Shown one piece after another: positions 1 through 6,965 of a stretch of DNA of 15,069 bases. This DNA comes from an uncultured Thiomonas sp. (lineage in GTDB: Bacteria > Pseudomonadota > Gammaproteobacteria > Burkholderiales > Burkholderiaceae_C), in assembly GCA_937927695.1 (NCBI GenBank), contig CALBRU010000229.1:1-15069 (forward strand), written 5' to 3'. The notes beneath the pieces were generated by a model. That model searched no databases. It saw only the letters and a list, made by a program, of their open reading frames with translations, and had not been told where the DNA came from. Within the stretch, counting starts at the first letter, position 1. Every line of letters begins with the position of its first letter. The position numbers were made by a program, and so were the translations under genes.

Positions 1-2
1 AG

Positions 3-1169
3 GGCGAAAGCGGCGCTGTGCTGCTGCTGGCTGGAGCAGGTGTTCCAGTGCCCGCTGACTTCGACGCCAGCGCGATGGGCGAGTCTTTGCACCGCGCCCG
101 GTTGCCGCTATTCGTCCTCGCCCTGCCGGGTCTGCCGCCCGAGAGCGCGGCGCTTTTGAGCACTGCGGCGCAGATCAGCGGCGGCGGTTTTTCTGCCGTG
201 ACTGCAGGTCAGACCGGCGCGGACAACTGGCACGCGCTCTATGCGCGCGGCATCGCCCGCCTGCCGGTCGGTGCGACCGGCAGGGCGCAGCAAATCACCG
301 CTTGGCGCGAGCTTTACGGCCTGTTCCTGCTGCCCGCGCTGGCGCTGCTGTTTTGGCGCGAGCGCCCGCGCCTCGTGTCGCCCGCGGTGGCCCTGCTGGG
401 CCTGGTGCTGGTGCTCGGTCTGCCCCTTGCACCGCCCGCGCAGGCGCAGCCGCCCGCCTTGGTTTCGAGACCGGACACACTGCGCGCCGAACACGCAGCC
501 TGGCAGGCCTGGCGGCAGGGCGACTTCGCGCGCGCGCAGGCGCTATATGCCGCCTTGCCCGGCTACGCGGCCCGCATGGGCGAAGGCGCGGCGGCCTATC
601 GGCAGCGGCAATACCAGGTCGCGGCGCAGGCCTTCCACCGCGCCTTGCTGCAGGCCGACACGCCCCAGCAGCGCTTCGCTGCGTTCTACAACCTGGGTGA
701 TGCCAGCCTGTACCTGCCCGGACGCACGCTGGAAGCGGTGCAGGCGTTCGACGCCGCGCTGCGCATCCGCCCCGGCGATGCCAACGCCCTGCGCAACGCC
801 CGGCTGGCGCAACGGCAGTACGAAATCGAGCATCCGCCGAGCGATCTGGTGGGTATCGCCAAACGCGCGCCGCCCGTCCACCATTCACGCTTCGGCCAGC
901 AGGGCTCGAGCACGCCTTCGCAACTGCGCCGCAAGCCGTCCAAGCAGGCTTCGGCGCCGCTGCAGCAGGCCGCACCGCTGGCGCCCCGTGGGCAGCTCGC
1001 CACGGAAAATGCCGTCTCTGCCGCCGCCACCGCGCCCTGGCAACCGCCCACGCTCGACTGGGCCGGGGCCGACAAGCGTCTGCAACTGCTGCGCGACGAC
1101 AGTGCCGAACTGCTCGCCCGGCGTGCCGCCATCGACACCCGCGCCGCAGCGCAGGAGCGCGCCCAATGA
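3..1169 (+). CDS. BatB/BatC-type VWA and TPR membrane protein, 5' end missing
   Basis: The reading frame is open to the left window edge, so the true start lies outside; the GTG at 18 is only an internal codon. The visible protein begins in the last part of a von Willebrand A domain (strand LLLAGAG, then a helix and the strand LPLFVLALP). Two membrane segments follow (around LYGLFLLPALALLFW and AVALLGLVLVLGLPLA), ending in an AQA motif. A periplasmic TPR-like region (ARAQALYAALPGY, AAQAFHRALLQ, EAVQAFDAALRIRPGD) and a basic, low-complexity tail complete it. In Bat (aerotolerance) loci, BatB supplies VWA plus membrane helices and BatC supplies TPRs; here both lie in one chain. Its stop overlaps the next start as ATGA, which implies an operon with tight translational coupling. 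The role in envelope stress is inferred from the family. Confidence 0.8.
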   Translation, partial: GESGAVLLLAGAGVPVPADFDASAMGESLHRARLPLFVLALPGLPPESAALLSTAAQISGGGFSAVTAGQTGADNWHALYARGIARLPVGATGRAQQITAWRELYGLFLLPALALLFWRERPRLVSPAVALLGLVLVLGLPLAPPAQAQPPALVSRPDTLRAEHAAWQAWRQGDFARAQALYAALPGYAARMGEGAAAYRQRQYQVAAQAFHRALLQADTPQQRFAAFYNLGDASLYLPGRTLEAVQAFDAALRIRPGDANALRNARLAQRQYEIEHPPSDLVGIAKRAPPVHHSRFGQQGSSTPSQLRRKPSKQASAPLQQAAPLAPRGQLATENAVSAAATAPWQPPTLDWAGADKRLQLLRDDSAELLARRAAIDTRAAAQERAQ

Positions 1170-2638
1170 CGCTGGCCCGCTCCCTCGCCGCGCTGGCCCT
1201 CGGCCTCGGCCTGCTTGCAGCCGCCCGCCCCGCCGCCGCGCAGGGCAGCCTGCAATGCCGCACCGAGCCCGCCGCCGCCGTGCTCGGCCACCCGTTGCAC
1301 TGGACGCTCACCGCACGCGACCTCGCCGCGCCCCTGCCCAGCTTCACCCCCGCGCAGTTCGCGCCCGACTGGCTGCTGACCGATCAGCAAGGCGCCAGCG
1401 GCAGCACGGACGGGCATAGCGAGCAGACCGCCACCCTCACGCTCTATCCCCTGCGCAGCGGGCGCTTGTCCCTGCCTGCCGCGCAAGCAGGTAGCGAGCG
1501 CTGCCCAGCACAAAAGCTAGACGTCCGCGCAGCCGCCAACGGCGAAGCCTCGCTGCAATGGCGCACCCGCATGGCGCCCGCCCGTCCCTACGCCCTGCAA
1601 GCGCTGCGCGTGGAACTGTGGGCCATCGGCGGCGGCAATCTGGCGTGGAGCGCGCCGCAGCCGCGCAGCGCGCAGGCGCAGATCGCACCGCTGGCCGACA
1701 CCGTCCGCAGCGAAGTCATCGACGGCGCGCCGCAACTCGTGCAAGTGTTCGCCTGGCGCGTGCTGCCCTTGCAGGCGGGCGAGGTGAATGTGGATTTCGG
1801 CCTGCTGCGTGCCCATGCCTTCGGCAGCCTGCGCGTTTACGCCCCGCCGCCGCTGCGCTTTACCGCGCGGCCCTTGCCGCAGTGGTGGCCTGCTGATGGC
1901 CTGATCGGTGCGCCGCAACTGCAGCTGCTCTCGGCCCCGGCCAAGCTGCCCTTGGGCGACACCACCGCGTGGCGGCTGCGCTTGTCCGCCCCCGGCCTCG
2001 ACCGGGCGCAGGTGCTGCGCGTTGCAAACCGTTGGGACGCCGCGCTGCCCGCCCGTTTCGGCTCCGCTGGCGTGCAGGTAACCCGCGCCCAAAAATCCTC
2101 TGCCGAAGCAAGCGACGCCTGGGACATCACCCTTTACCTGCGCCCGCAAACCGCGGGTCGGCTGCAAGCGCCCGCCCTGCGGCTGGATTATTTCGACCCC
2201 CATACCGAACTGCCCGCCACCACGCGCTGGCACCCGCCGTTGCTCACCGTGGTCGATGCCCGCCCGCTGCATCTCGCCATCGGCCTGGGCGGCGCCGCAG
2301 CGCTGCTCTTGCTCTTGTTTGCGCTGCGTGCAGTGCACTGCTGGGCCTGCCGCACCCGGCGTCACCGCCGCGCCCTGCACGCCGTGCAACAAGCCACAGA
2401 CGCCGCCGCGCTCAAGCAAGCCTGGCTGGCACTGCCGCCCCGGCGCGGCCAGCCACCCGCCGACACCCTCGCACAATGGCTAAGCGATTCAGCCCTGCCG
2501 CCGCCGCATCCCCTGCACCCCCTGGCCGAGCGCCTACAGCGCCAACTCTACGGGGTGCTCGCAGAGCCCGACTTCGCCGCGCTGCGCCGCGCTTTGCACG
2601 CGGCGTTGGCGACGAGGCGGAAAACGACAGGCTCCTAG
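1166..2638 (+). CDS. BatD-like membrane-anchored protein
   Basis: This 490-residue protein has an N-terminal signal peptide (hydrophobic LAALALGLGLLAAARPAAA, likely cut near AAAQ), a long periplasmic region with beta-rich, immunoglobulin-like character, one membrane helix near residues 370-390 (LAIGLGGAAALLLLLFALRA), and a basic cytoplasmic tail with a helical domain. That layout matches the BatD or oxygen-tolerance family, usually the last gene after BatA/BatB/BatC. The ATG at 1166 overlaps the upstream stop by four bases (ATGA), which fixes the start and shows co-translation. BatD proteins are thought to work with VWA proteins at the inner membrane, but their biochemical activity is unsettled. 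Sequence conservation in the family is low, so the call rests on architecture and neighbour. Confidence 0.75.
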   Translation: MTLARSLAALALGLGLLAAARPAAAQGSLQCRTEPAAAVLGHPLHWTLTARDLAAPLPSFTPAQFAPDWLLTDQQGASGSTDGHSEQTATLTLYPLRSGRLSLPAAQAGSERCPAQKLDVRAAANGEASLQWRTRMAPARPYALQALRVELWAIGGGNLAWSAPQPRSAQAQIAPLADTVRSEVIDGAPQLVQVFAWRVLPLQAGEVNVDFGLLRAHAFGSLRVYAPPPLRFTARPLPQWWPADGLIGAPQLQLLSAPAKLPLGDTTAWRLRLSAPGLDRAQVLRVANRWDAALPARFGSAGVQVTRAQKSSAEASDAWDITLYLRPQTAGRLQAPALRLDYFDPHTELPATTRWHPPLLTVVDARPLHLAIGLGGAAALLLLLFALRAVHCWACRTRRHRRALHAVQQATDAAALKQAWLALPPRRGQPPADTLAQWLSDSALPPPHPLHPLAERLQRQLYGVLAEPDFAALRRALHAALATRRKTTGS

Positions 2639-2655
2639 GGAAACACTGAAAAATT

Positions 2656-2750
2656 CCTCCCCCGCTCGCGGGGGAGGTTAGGAGGGGGAGATAAACGCTT
2701 GATTCATGGCGTTTTTCCCCACCCCAACCCTCCCCACGAGTGGGGAGGGA
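2656..2750. repeat. Pair of REP-like GC-rich hairpins, inverted to each other
   Basis: Two nearly perfect palindromes occur in the gap between convergent genes: CCTCCCCCGC-TC-GCGGGGGAGG (2656-2677) and CCCTCCCCAC-GA-GTGGGGAGGG (2728-2749). Each is flanked on its inner side by a G-rich or C-rich tail (GGAGGGGGAG at 2681-2690, CCCCACCCC near 2717-2725), so the whole second unit is an imperfect inverted copy of the first. This is the layout of a REP doublet (BIME). It lies between the ends of the BatD gene and the DUF493 gene and could stop transcription from both sides, although there is no classical T-run. Confidence 0.75.
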
Positions 2751-2768
2751 GATTAAATCAGCGCCTCC

Positions 2769-3053
2769 CTAGAGCACCACCTTCACCATCGGATGACTGG
2801 TGAGCGCGCGATACAGATCGTCGAGCTGCGCGCGGCTGGTGGCGCGGATGGTGCAGGTGCAGCTCAGATAGTTGCGTCCGCTGGAAGGGCGCAACTCCAT
2901 CGTCGCCGGATCGAAGTCGGGCGCGTGCTGCAGCACCACGGCGGCAATCGCATCGGCCAGACCGTCCACATTGGCGCCCATGATCTTGATGGGGAAATCG
3001 GACGGATATTTGATAAGACTCTCATCGCTGGGCGGGGTGGAAATCGGGTTCAT
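2769..3053 (-). CDS. ybeD: DUF493 (YbeD-like) family protein
   Basis: This 94-residue protein matches the DUF493/YbeD family in length and pattern: an early LIKYPSDFPIKIMG strand, a helix (VDGLADAIAAVVLQHAPDF), the strand YLSCTCTIRATS and a final helix and strand (QLDDLYRALTSHPMVKVVL). The fold is ferredoxin-like and resembles small regulatory ACT-type domains; no enzymatic activity is known. In many proteobacteria the gene lies beside lipoate synthesis genes, but no lipB or lipA is seen here. The ATG at 3053 is the natural family start. It lies 84 bases downstream of slyX on the same strand, so the two could share a transcript. Confidence 0.9.
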   Translation of the reverse strand: MNPISTPPSDESLIKYPSDFPIKIMGANVDGLADAIAAVVLQHAPDFDPATMELRPSSGRNYLSCTCTIRATSRAQLDDLYRALTSHPMVKVVL

Positions 3054-3137
3054 GGCAATCTCATCGGAAAAATCGGGCGTTGAATGATCCGGGCAGGCGC
3101 GGCGCAGCGGGCCAGCCCTTCAAATCAGAATCAGTCA

Positions 3138-3377
3138 TCAGTAATGCGGCGGCAACTCGTCCCACAAACTCGCGGGCGTAGAAGCCGGATCGTCCGCACG
3201 CTGGCGCTGCAACTGCCCCACCTCCCGCAACAAATGCGCAATCTGGTCTTGCTGCTTGACCACCAAAGTATTGAGCGCGTCAAGCAGGTCTTCCGCATAG
3301 CCGAACTTCTCTTCCAGCCGAGTCAGGCGGGCATCCACTGCGGGGTCCATCTCGGGACGAATCGGGGCGGGGCTCAT
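3138..3377 (-). CDS. slyX: SlyX family coiled-coil protein
   Basis: The protein is 79 residues, the normal SlyX size. A heptad-rich segment (DARLTRLEEKFGYAEDLLDALNTLVVKQQDQIAHLLREVGQLQRQ) predicts a coiled coil, and the C-terminus ends in LPPHY, a hallmark of SlyX proteins. The molecular function of SlyX is not established; the name comes from a gene next to slyD in Escherichia coli. The ATG at 3377 gives the expected N-terminus; there is no strong ribosome binding site in front of it. The integron-derived sequence begins about 230 bases upstream of this start, so its original promoter region may have been altered by that insertion. Confidence 0.9.
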   Translation of the reverse strand: MSPAPIRPEMDPAVDARLTRLEEKFGYAEDLLDALNTLVVKQQDQIAHLLREVGQLQRQRADDPASTPASLWDELPPHY

Positions 3378-3566
3378 GGCGGATCAAAGGCGGAGAAAGA
3401 GATATTTAAGCAAATTCGCACCCGCCGTGATTGGCCTTTGCCTACACGAAGCACGACATAAGCTCGCGTGCTGAAGGCGATCATTTCCGACTGCAGTGGG
3501 AGTGATGAAGACTTTTGAGGAATTTGACCAGGGCCCTGGATGCACGAACAAGTTTGCTACGAAGCT

Positions 3567-3600
3567 AGACCTGACCCAATACTGTTTACTACTGTTTACT
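3567..3600. repeat. GGGTCAGGTCT motif (minus strand) next to a tandem 10-mer
   Basis: Bases 3567-3577 read AGACCTGACCC, the reverse complement of GGGTCAGGTCT found at 7216-7226 on the far side of the integron. Directly after it the 10-mer ACTGTTTACT is repeated exactly twice in tandem (3581-3600). Both lie between slyX and the cassette remnants and mark the left edge of the foreign segment. The rest of 3378-3604 holds no gene I can support. Confidence 0.5.
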
Positions 3601-3605
3601 GCCTG

Positions 3606-3644
3606 TTAGACGCCGAGCGTAATGAGGCTAATTTGTGGCTTCAT
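3606..3644 (-). pseudogene. 12-codon stub resembling the start of a VOC/glyoxalase gene
   Basis: Directly beyond the last attC lies an AGGAG ribosome binding site followed by an ATG at 3644 and the peptide MKPQISLITLGV, then TAA. This peptide is a very typical beginning for VOC-superfamily (glyoxalase/bleomycin-resistance) proteins, whose frame would continue with an acidic DDL-type stretch. Instead the sequence ends at GTCTAAC (plus-strand GTTAGAC, 3605-3611), which has the form of an integron core site and supplies the stop codon. I infer that a fourth cassette was deleted or recombined, leaving only its promoter-proximal end. It could also be a chance short frame, but the combination of position, SD and peptide argues against that. 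Confidence 0.55.
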
Positions 3645-3659
3645 CTGAGTTCTCCTGAG

Positions 3660-3727
3660 GCATAACGTCCGAGTTCAGGGGCGCGCCGCCGATAGGCGGA
3701 GCGTCCCCCTGGAACGAAGTGTTAGAC
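3660..3727 (-). other. attC site of the HNH cassette (attC1)
   Basis: Read on the minus strand, this 68-bp element starts with GTCTAAC (R'') and ends with GTTATGC (R'). Inner arms GTTCCAGGGGGACGC and GCGCGCCCCTGAAC pair imperfectly around a GGCGG/CCGCC stem with a TATC loop. The arm next to R'' has one extra C (GTTCCAG against GTTCAG), the extrahelical base that sets attC polarity, so the site points in the same direction as the cassette genes. The TAA stop of the HNH gene is inside R''. Confidence 0.85.
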
Positions 3728-4336
3728 CTCATAGATGTCGATAGAGGCAGGGGCGATCAGGCTTGACGAGCGATGCGACTTGACTGAGGGATTGCTCATC
3801 CGCACGCTGTAGCCTTTGCTGACCCACTCTGGAAGGTCTTTCTCGTCCTTCACCCTTTGGTAGTCCTTCTCGAAGCGCGTGAGACTGACGACGTAGTGAT
3901 TGTCTTCGTGCAGATGTGGCGTGAGGATCGTTCCAACGGAGCGACCGCGTTTGACTACATAGCGAAGTTTTCTCATTTGTTCTGCCTTCGTTGAATTGGC
4001 GATAGATTTGGTGTGCCGTTTGAAATTGCACTCGTAGCATAGCGGCCGAATATTGGAGATATCGTCGCTTCCGCCTGCGGTGACGGGAATGATGTGATCT
4101 TTGGTCCAGACGGTTCTGTAACGACTGTCGGGACGAAGTGGAATCTCACGCCAGAGCCGCTTGCAATCGGGGCAACGTGGCGTAGCGGAGAGCAAACCAT
4201 TCCATTGAGCGACTGTATGAGTTCCGCCATTCCTTTTGAGTCGTTCAGTTCGGACCTTCGCACGTTCGTTGCGGCAGTCCATGCACCGATCCCATGAATT
4301 AAATCTTGTGCCGCCACATTTGGTACAGGTTCGCAT
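3722..4336 (-). CDS. HNH endonuclease domain protein in an integron cassette
   Basis: This 204-residue protein opens with a zinc ribbon (C4-x2-C7 and C18-x2-C21), then an HNH domain: CPDC at 55-58, DHIIP with D80-H81, GGSDDISN with N95, and PLCYECN with C100 and C103. The four domain cysteines would bind structural zinc and D80-H81/N95 form the metal-dependent nuclease centre. HNH proteins cut DNA; the target is unknown. A further 95 residues with no recognised domain follow, rich in charged residues and ending in a serine-rich stretch (SHRSSSLIAPASIDIYEV). The ATG at 4336 lies three bases after the attC2 core (GTTAGAC), and no Shine-Dalgarno is visible. The TAA stop is part of the attC1 core. 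Defence or mobile-element roles are possible but unproven. Confidence 0.85.
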   Translation of the reverse strand: MRTCTKCGGTRFNSWDRCMDCRNERAKVRTERLKRNGGTHTVAQWNGLLSATPRCPDCKRLWREIPLRPDSRYRTVWTKDHIIPVTAGGSDDISNIRPLCYECNFKRHTKSIANSTKAEQMRKLRYVVKRGRSVGTILTPHLHEDNHYVVSLTRFEKDYQRVKDEKDLPEWVSKGYSVRMSNPSVKSHRSSSLIAPASIDIYEV

Positions 4337-4339
4337 GAG

Positions 4340-4411
4340 GTCTAACGTGCTAGCTCAGGGGCGCGGAGCCGGCTTGCCGTCGGAGCGTCCCTCTGGAGCG
4401 GCGGGTTAGCA
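4340..4411 (-). other. attC site of the SWIM-protein cassette (attC2)
   Basis: On the minus strand this 72-bp element starts with TGCTAAC (R'') and ends with GTTAGAC (R'). The arm GCTCCAGAGGGACGC near R'' pairs with GCGCCCCTGAGC near R', with extra bases on the R'' side, so polarity again follows the genes. The inner stem pairs CGGC with GCCG around a short loop. It shares GGGACGCTCCG with attC1, which suggests related origins. Confidence 0.85.
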
Positions 4412-4414
4412 GGA

Positions 4415-5068
4415 TTAGTCAGTGAGCGCACGTTTGAGATTTTTCTGCTCACTGGTTTTTTCGATACCGCCATCGAGTATTAACGCCATAGGTGACCCAA
4501 TAGCCGCTGCATAAACGCTTTGAGATCGTTCCCAAACCAAACCATCGGTTATGCGTTTTACGGTGAGGGGTACGCCAGAAAAATAATCGGCGGGACTTTC
4601 GGAGAACACAGTACCTCTGCGCACTTTTACGCTACCCAGGTAGTTCAGGTCTTGGGAGAAAACATCGTAGTAGCTCTGGTTGCCTTTGATCAGCCCGCCT
4701 TGAATCACAGACTGAGCAAGAATGTCTGATGCGACGCTCTTTCTTCGCCCCGGCGGCTTCAAAGGCAACAGCTTTTCAAGGGTTGGGAATAGAGGAGTGA
4801 CACTGTCTAATGTGCGAAGGGCGGCACCGACATCTGAGCCTTCAAGCATCCTTTGGAGTTCTTGAAAACTATCTGGGCTTGATGACACAAGGTTTGTTAC
4901 GTCTCCGTCAAGCAAACTCAGTCGGTGTTTACACGCGAGCCCGTTTTTCCCTGCTTGGCATGTACAGGTTGATTTGACGTTATCGCCCACACGCCAGAAA
5001 GAAACTCGGTACGGCTCGGCTGCGCTGCCTTGGACGAGAAAATCAATACGTTCAGGTTGAGAGTCCAT
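4415..5068 (-). CDS. SWIM zinc-finger protein of unknown function, integron cassette
   Basis: The 217-residue product has one clear motif near the N-terminus: C35-x-C37-x8-C46-x-H48 (CTCQAGKNGLACKH), the CxCxnCxH signature of the SWIM domain, which binds zinc and is thought to contact DNA or proteins. The region before it (IDFLVQGSAAEPYRVSFW) resembles the strands that precede SWIM fingers. The remaining residues match no family I recognise; they include a helical middle and a basic patch (KPPGRRKS at about 104-111). No catalytic motif is visible. The ATG at 5068 lies just after the attC3 core, with AGGA about six bases upstream as ribosome binding site. The TAA stop is three bases before attC2. 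The gene fills its cassette almost completely. Confidence 0.8.
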   Translation of the reverse strand: MDSQPERIDFLVQGSAAEPYRVSFWRVGDNVKSTCTCQAGKNGLACKHRLSLLDGDVTNLVSSSPDSFQELQRMLEGSDVGAALRTLDSVTPLFPTLEKLLPLKPPGRRKSVASDILAQSVIQGGLIKGNQSYYDVFSQDLNYLGSVKVRRGTVFSESPADYFSGVPLTVKRITDGLVWERSQSVYAAAIGSPMALILDGGIEKTSEQKNLKRALTD

Positions 5069-5078
5069 AGAGCGATCC

Positions 5079-5145
5079 TGCTAACGTTTGAGTTCACCGG
5101 CCTGCGCGGCTTTTCGCGCAGGTCCGGTGGAATGATGGGTTGGGC
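5079..5145 (-). other. attC site of the ParA-HEPN cassette (attC3)
   Basis: On the minus strand the 67-bp element begins GCCCAAC (R'') and ends GTTAGCA (R'). ATTCCACCGG near R'' pairs with CCGGTGAAC near R', with one extra C in the R'' arm. A strong inner stem CCTGCGCG/CGCGCAGG surrounds a short A-rich loop. This is a complete, well-formed attC with a stem sequence different from attC1 and attC2. Confidence 0.88.
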
Positions 5146-5186
5146 ATCGGAACTGACACTGCACGAAACCAGACTGTTTGGTTTGG

Positions 5187-5780
5187 CTACTGAACTGCGA
5201 CATAAATGCTCTCGCAGATCTGAACGATGTAGGTCAGAGACTGGTCAACGTCTGGCTTAGTAATTGGCCAGCGCATGTTTGGATAGCTGGGATCAACGTC
5301 AGCCTCGTGTGCGATCTTGTTTCGTCGGTCCACTATGAGCTTGAGTCGAGATTTGACATCCTGTTCAGGCATCGACAATTGCAGCGCAACCTGCTGCCAA
5401 AGCTTTACGTCTGAGAATAGGCGTATTGCATCTGCGATCTTATCGGGCTGTTGAAATGAGAGGTAACTGTGCCGCTCGCGGATATCGGCCTCAAACCACG
5501 CGTATCCCGTGGCACGCGCGAGTACCGAATCCATCGCGACACGGTACTTCAGAAATGCTGGAGTGGGAGGGCGCCTGCCATCAAATACAGCAACCATTCC
5601 CAGCACTGTAATTTCGTGAACGTAGTAATCGAGGGCGCTTACCCCAAGGACAAGCTGAGCTCTGAGTAAGTCCGAGGAGTCTACAGCGCTTGTCGTTAGC
5701 GACGACAAGGCGTTATGAAGCCCGCCCAAGTGGCGAGCGCGGTCCATACTTGTTCGGAATGCTTCAATGGCCCTGATCAT
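5187..5780 (-). CDS. HEPN-domain protein (RiboL-PSP-HEPN-like), cassette partner of ParA
   Basis: The 197-residue protein is mostly helical and carries R153-N-K-I-A-H158 in the context DRRNKIAHEAD. This is the Rx4-6H motif of HEPN domains, where the Arg and His form a metal-independent RNase centre. The N-terminal half, with ALDYYVHEI at residues 49-57, resembles the RiboL-PSP-HEPN (MAE_28990-like) group. HEPN proteins act as toxins or effectors in toxin-antitoxin, abortive-infection and CRISPR systems, so RNA cleavage is a reasonable but untested inference. The ATG at 5780 lies inside the end of the ParA gene (17-base overlap) with no separate ribosome binding site, so translation is probably coupled. 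The TAG stop is about 40 bases from attC3. Confidence 0.75.
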   Translation of the reverse strand: MIRAIEAFRTSMDRARHLGGLHNALSSLTTSAVDSSDLLRAQLVLGVSALDYYVHEITVLGMVAVFDGRRPPTPAFLKYRVAMDSVLARATGYAWFEADIRERHSYLSFQQPDKIADAIRLFSDVKLWQQVALQLSMPEQDVKSRLKLIVDRRNKIAHEADVDPSYPNMRWPITKPDVDQSLTYIVQICESIYVAVQ

Positions 5781-6822
5781 ATGACGTGAGGGTCATGATG
5801 CGATCTGCCGCGTCTGAGAAAAGATCGCGGAATTGGTGCATTGATTTCTTCGTGCGCTCAAGGACGACTCCAGTCTGCTCTAGCTGTGCGTCGCTCAGCG
5901 CGAATACGGGAACCTTATGTTTCTGAGAGAGGGCGATTAGGCTGTTGAAGTTCGACATCTGCAATATGGGCTTACCGGGAGAGATGCCGATGCTTTCGTA
6001 AGCAGCATCGGGCATTAGCATGTCAGCGGCCTTGAGTGCAGGAATCAGCTTTTCTTGGACTCCACTTTCAATCTCGTCGATCCATTTCTGAAACGCTGCT
6101 GATGGCGTTTGTCCTTCCCTGAGCCGATACTTCTGCACAACTGTGCCCAAGAACTTTGGATTAACAGTTGGGAATGGGTAGGTGGCCTTTTGAAGGACTG
6201 CGACGCCCTGAGCCTGTTTGGCCCAGGCCCTCCACTTTGGAAGTACGGAAGCAAGGGAGTCGGTTGCCATTACCGAGAAGTAGTCAGGCGCCATCGGAAC
6301 CAAAAAGAAGTCGCTCGTCATCAAGAGGTTTTGGTTGATCGGACCAAGGCTTGGGCTCATGTCGACCAAGATGTAGTCGATGTTGTACTTCAGCGCAGTT
6401 AGTCGAAATAGATGATGTAGCGACCCTGGAAGATTCTGAAGAGTTACAAGTGATCCGGAAAGTTCTTGAGCAATCCCAAGTGTTACTTCGTATTCAGCCA
6501 GCCCGATATGCCCCGGTATGAGATACATGTTTGGCTGGCCATCTATAGGCTCACAGGTTACGGGCTCTATGGGCGCGGGGCGCGATTCGAATGCCGGGGC
6601 AAGCCCATCGCGGATGTTTCGGACACCTCCAGATTCGTAAATCGTAGTGAATTCGTCAGAGCCCTTGAACCCTAAGACCATTCCAGTCAGGTTGCACTGC
6701 GGATCGCAGTCCGCAAGAAGTACCTTCTTACCTTTTGCAGCCAGCATCCAACCGAGATTGAACGCGGTTGTGGTCTTGCTTACGCCGCCCTTATGGTTAA
6801 AGAGGGAGATTTGAATAGCCAT
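5764..6822 (-). CDS. ParA/Soj-type P-loop ATPase, integron cassette
   Basis: The 352-residue protein starts with a deviant Walker A motif (K11-G-G-V-S-K16-T-T), typical of ParA/MinD ATPases except for Ser in place of the usual Gly at position 15. The A' motif D38-C-D-P and Walker B YILVDMSPS (D154) follow. ParA proteins dimerise on ATP and bind DNA or membranes to position cargo. No ParB, parS array or replication gene is present, so plasmid or chromosome partition is unlikely. The gene overlaps the HEPN gene, and the pair makes up one cassette. AGGA lies about ten bases before the ATG at 6822, and an 80-base leader separates it from the attI core. ParA paired with HEPN is not a combination I can assign to a named system. 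Confidence 0.88.
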   Translation of the reverse strand: MAIQISLFNHKGGVSKTTTAFNLGWMLAAKGKKVLLADCDPQCNLTGMVLGFKGSDEFTTIYESGGVRNIRDGLAPAFESRPAPIEPVTCEPIDGQPNMYLIPGHIGLAEYEVTLGIAQELSGSLVTLQNLPGSLHHLFRLTALKYNIDYILVDMSPSLGPINQNLLMTSDFFLVPMAPDYFSVMATDSLASVLPKWRAWAKQAQGVAVLQKATYPFPTVNPKFLGTVVQKYRLREGQTPSAAFQKWIDEIESGVQEKLIPALKAADMLMPDAAYESIGISPGKPILQMSNFNSLIALSQKHKVPVFALSDAQLEQTGVVLERTKKSMHQFRDLFSDAADRIMTLTSYDQGH

Positions 6823-6897
6823 GTGAGCAGGTTCCTGTGAAAAGGTTGTCGGCGTAGAGCAGGATCAATTTGTGGTGAACAAGGGTGGCGGATAGAG

Positions 6898-6965
6898 GCC
6901 CAACGTAATGTATACCGCAAAGTATGCGTAATAAACTGGGACGTGCGGGATATTCTGGTCATCGT
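6898..6965 (-). other. Candidate attI site (core GTTGGGC)
   Basis: The minus-strand sequence GTTGGGC (6904 to 6898) is the first core site of the array and is the exact complement of the R'' GCCCAAC in attC3. No partner core or folded attC arms exist on its integrase side, which is what separates attI from attC. It lies about 135 bases from the integrase start, a usual distance. The outer limit given here is a guess. The stretch 6905-7038 should also hold the cassette promoter; a TATACAT box is present near 6910-6916 on the minus strand, but I see no convincing -35 element. Confidence 0.6.

Noticed and set aside
5764..6822. ParA gene as part of a plasmid or chromosome partition locus
   Set aside because: No parB, parS repeats or replication gene is adjacent, and the gene is bounded by integron core sites with a HEPN partner.
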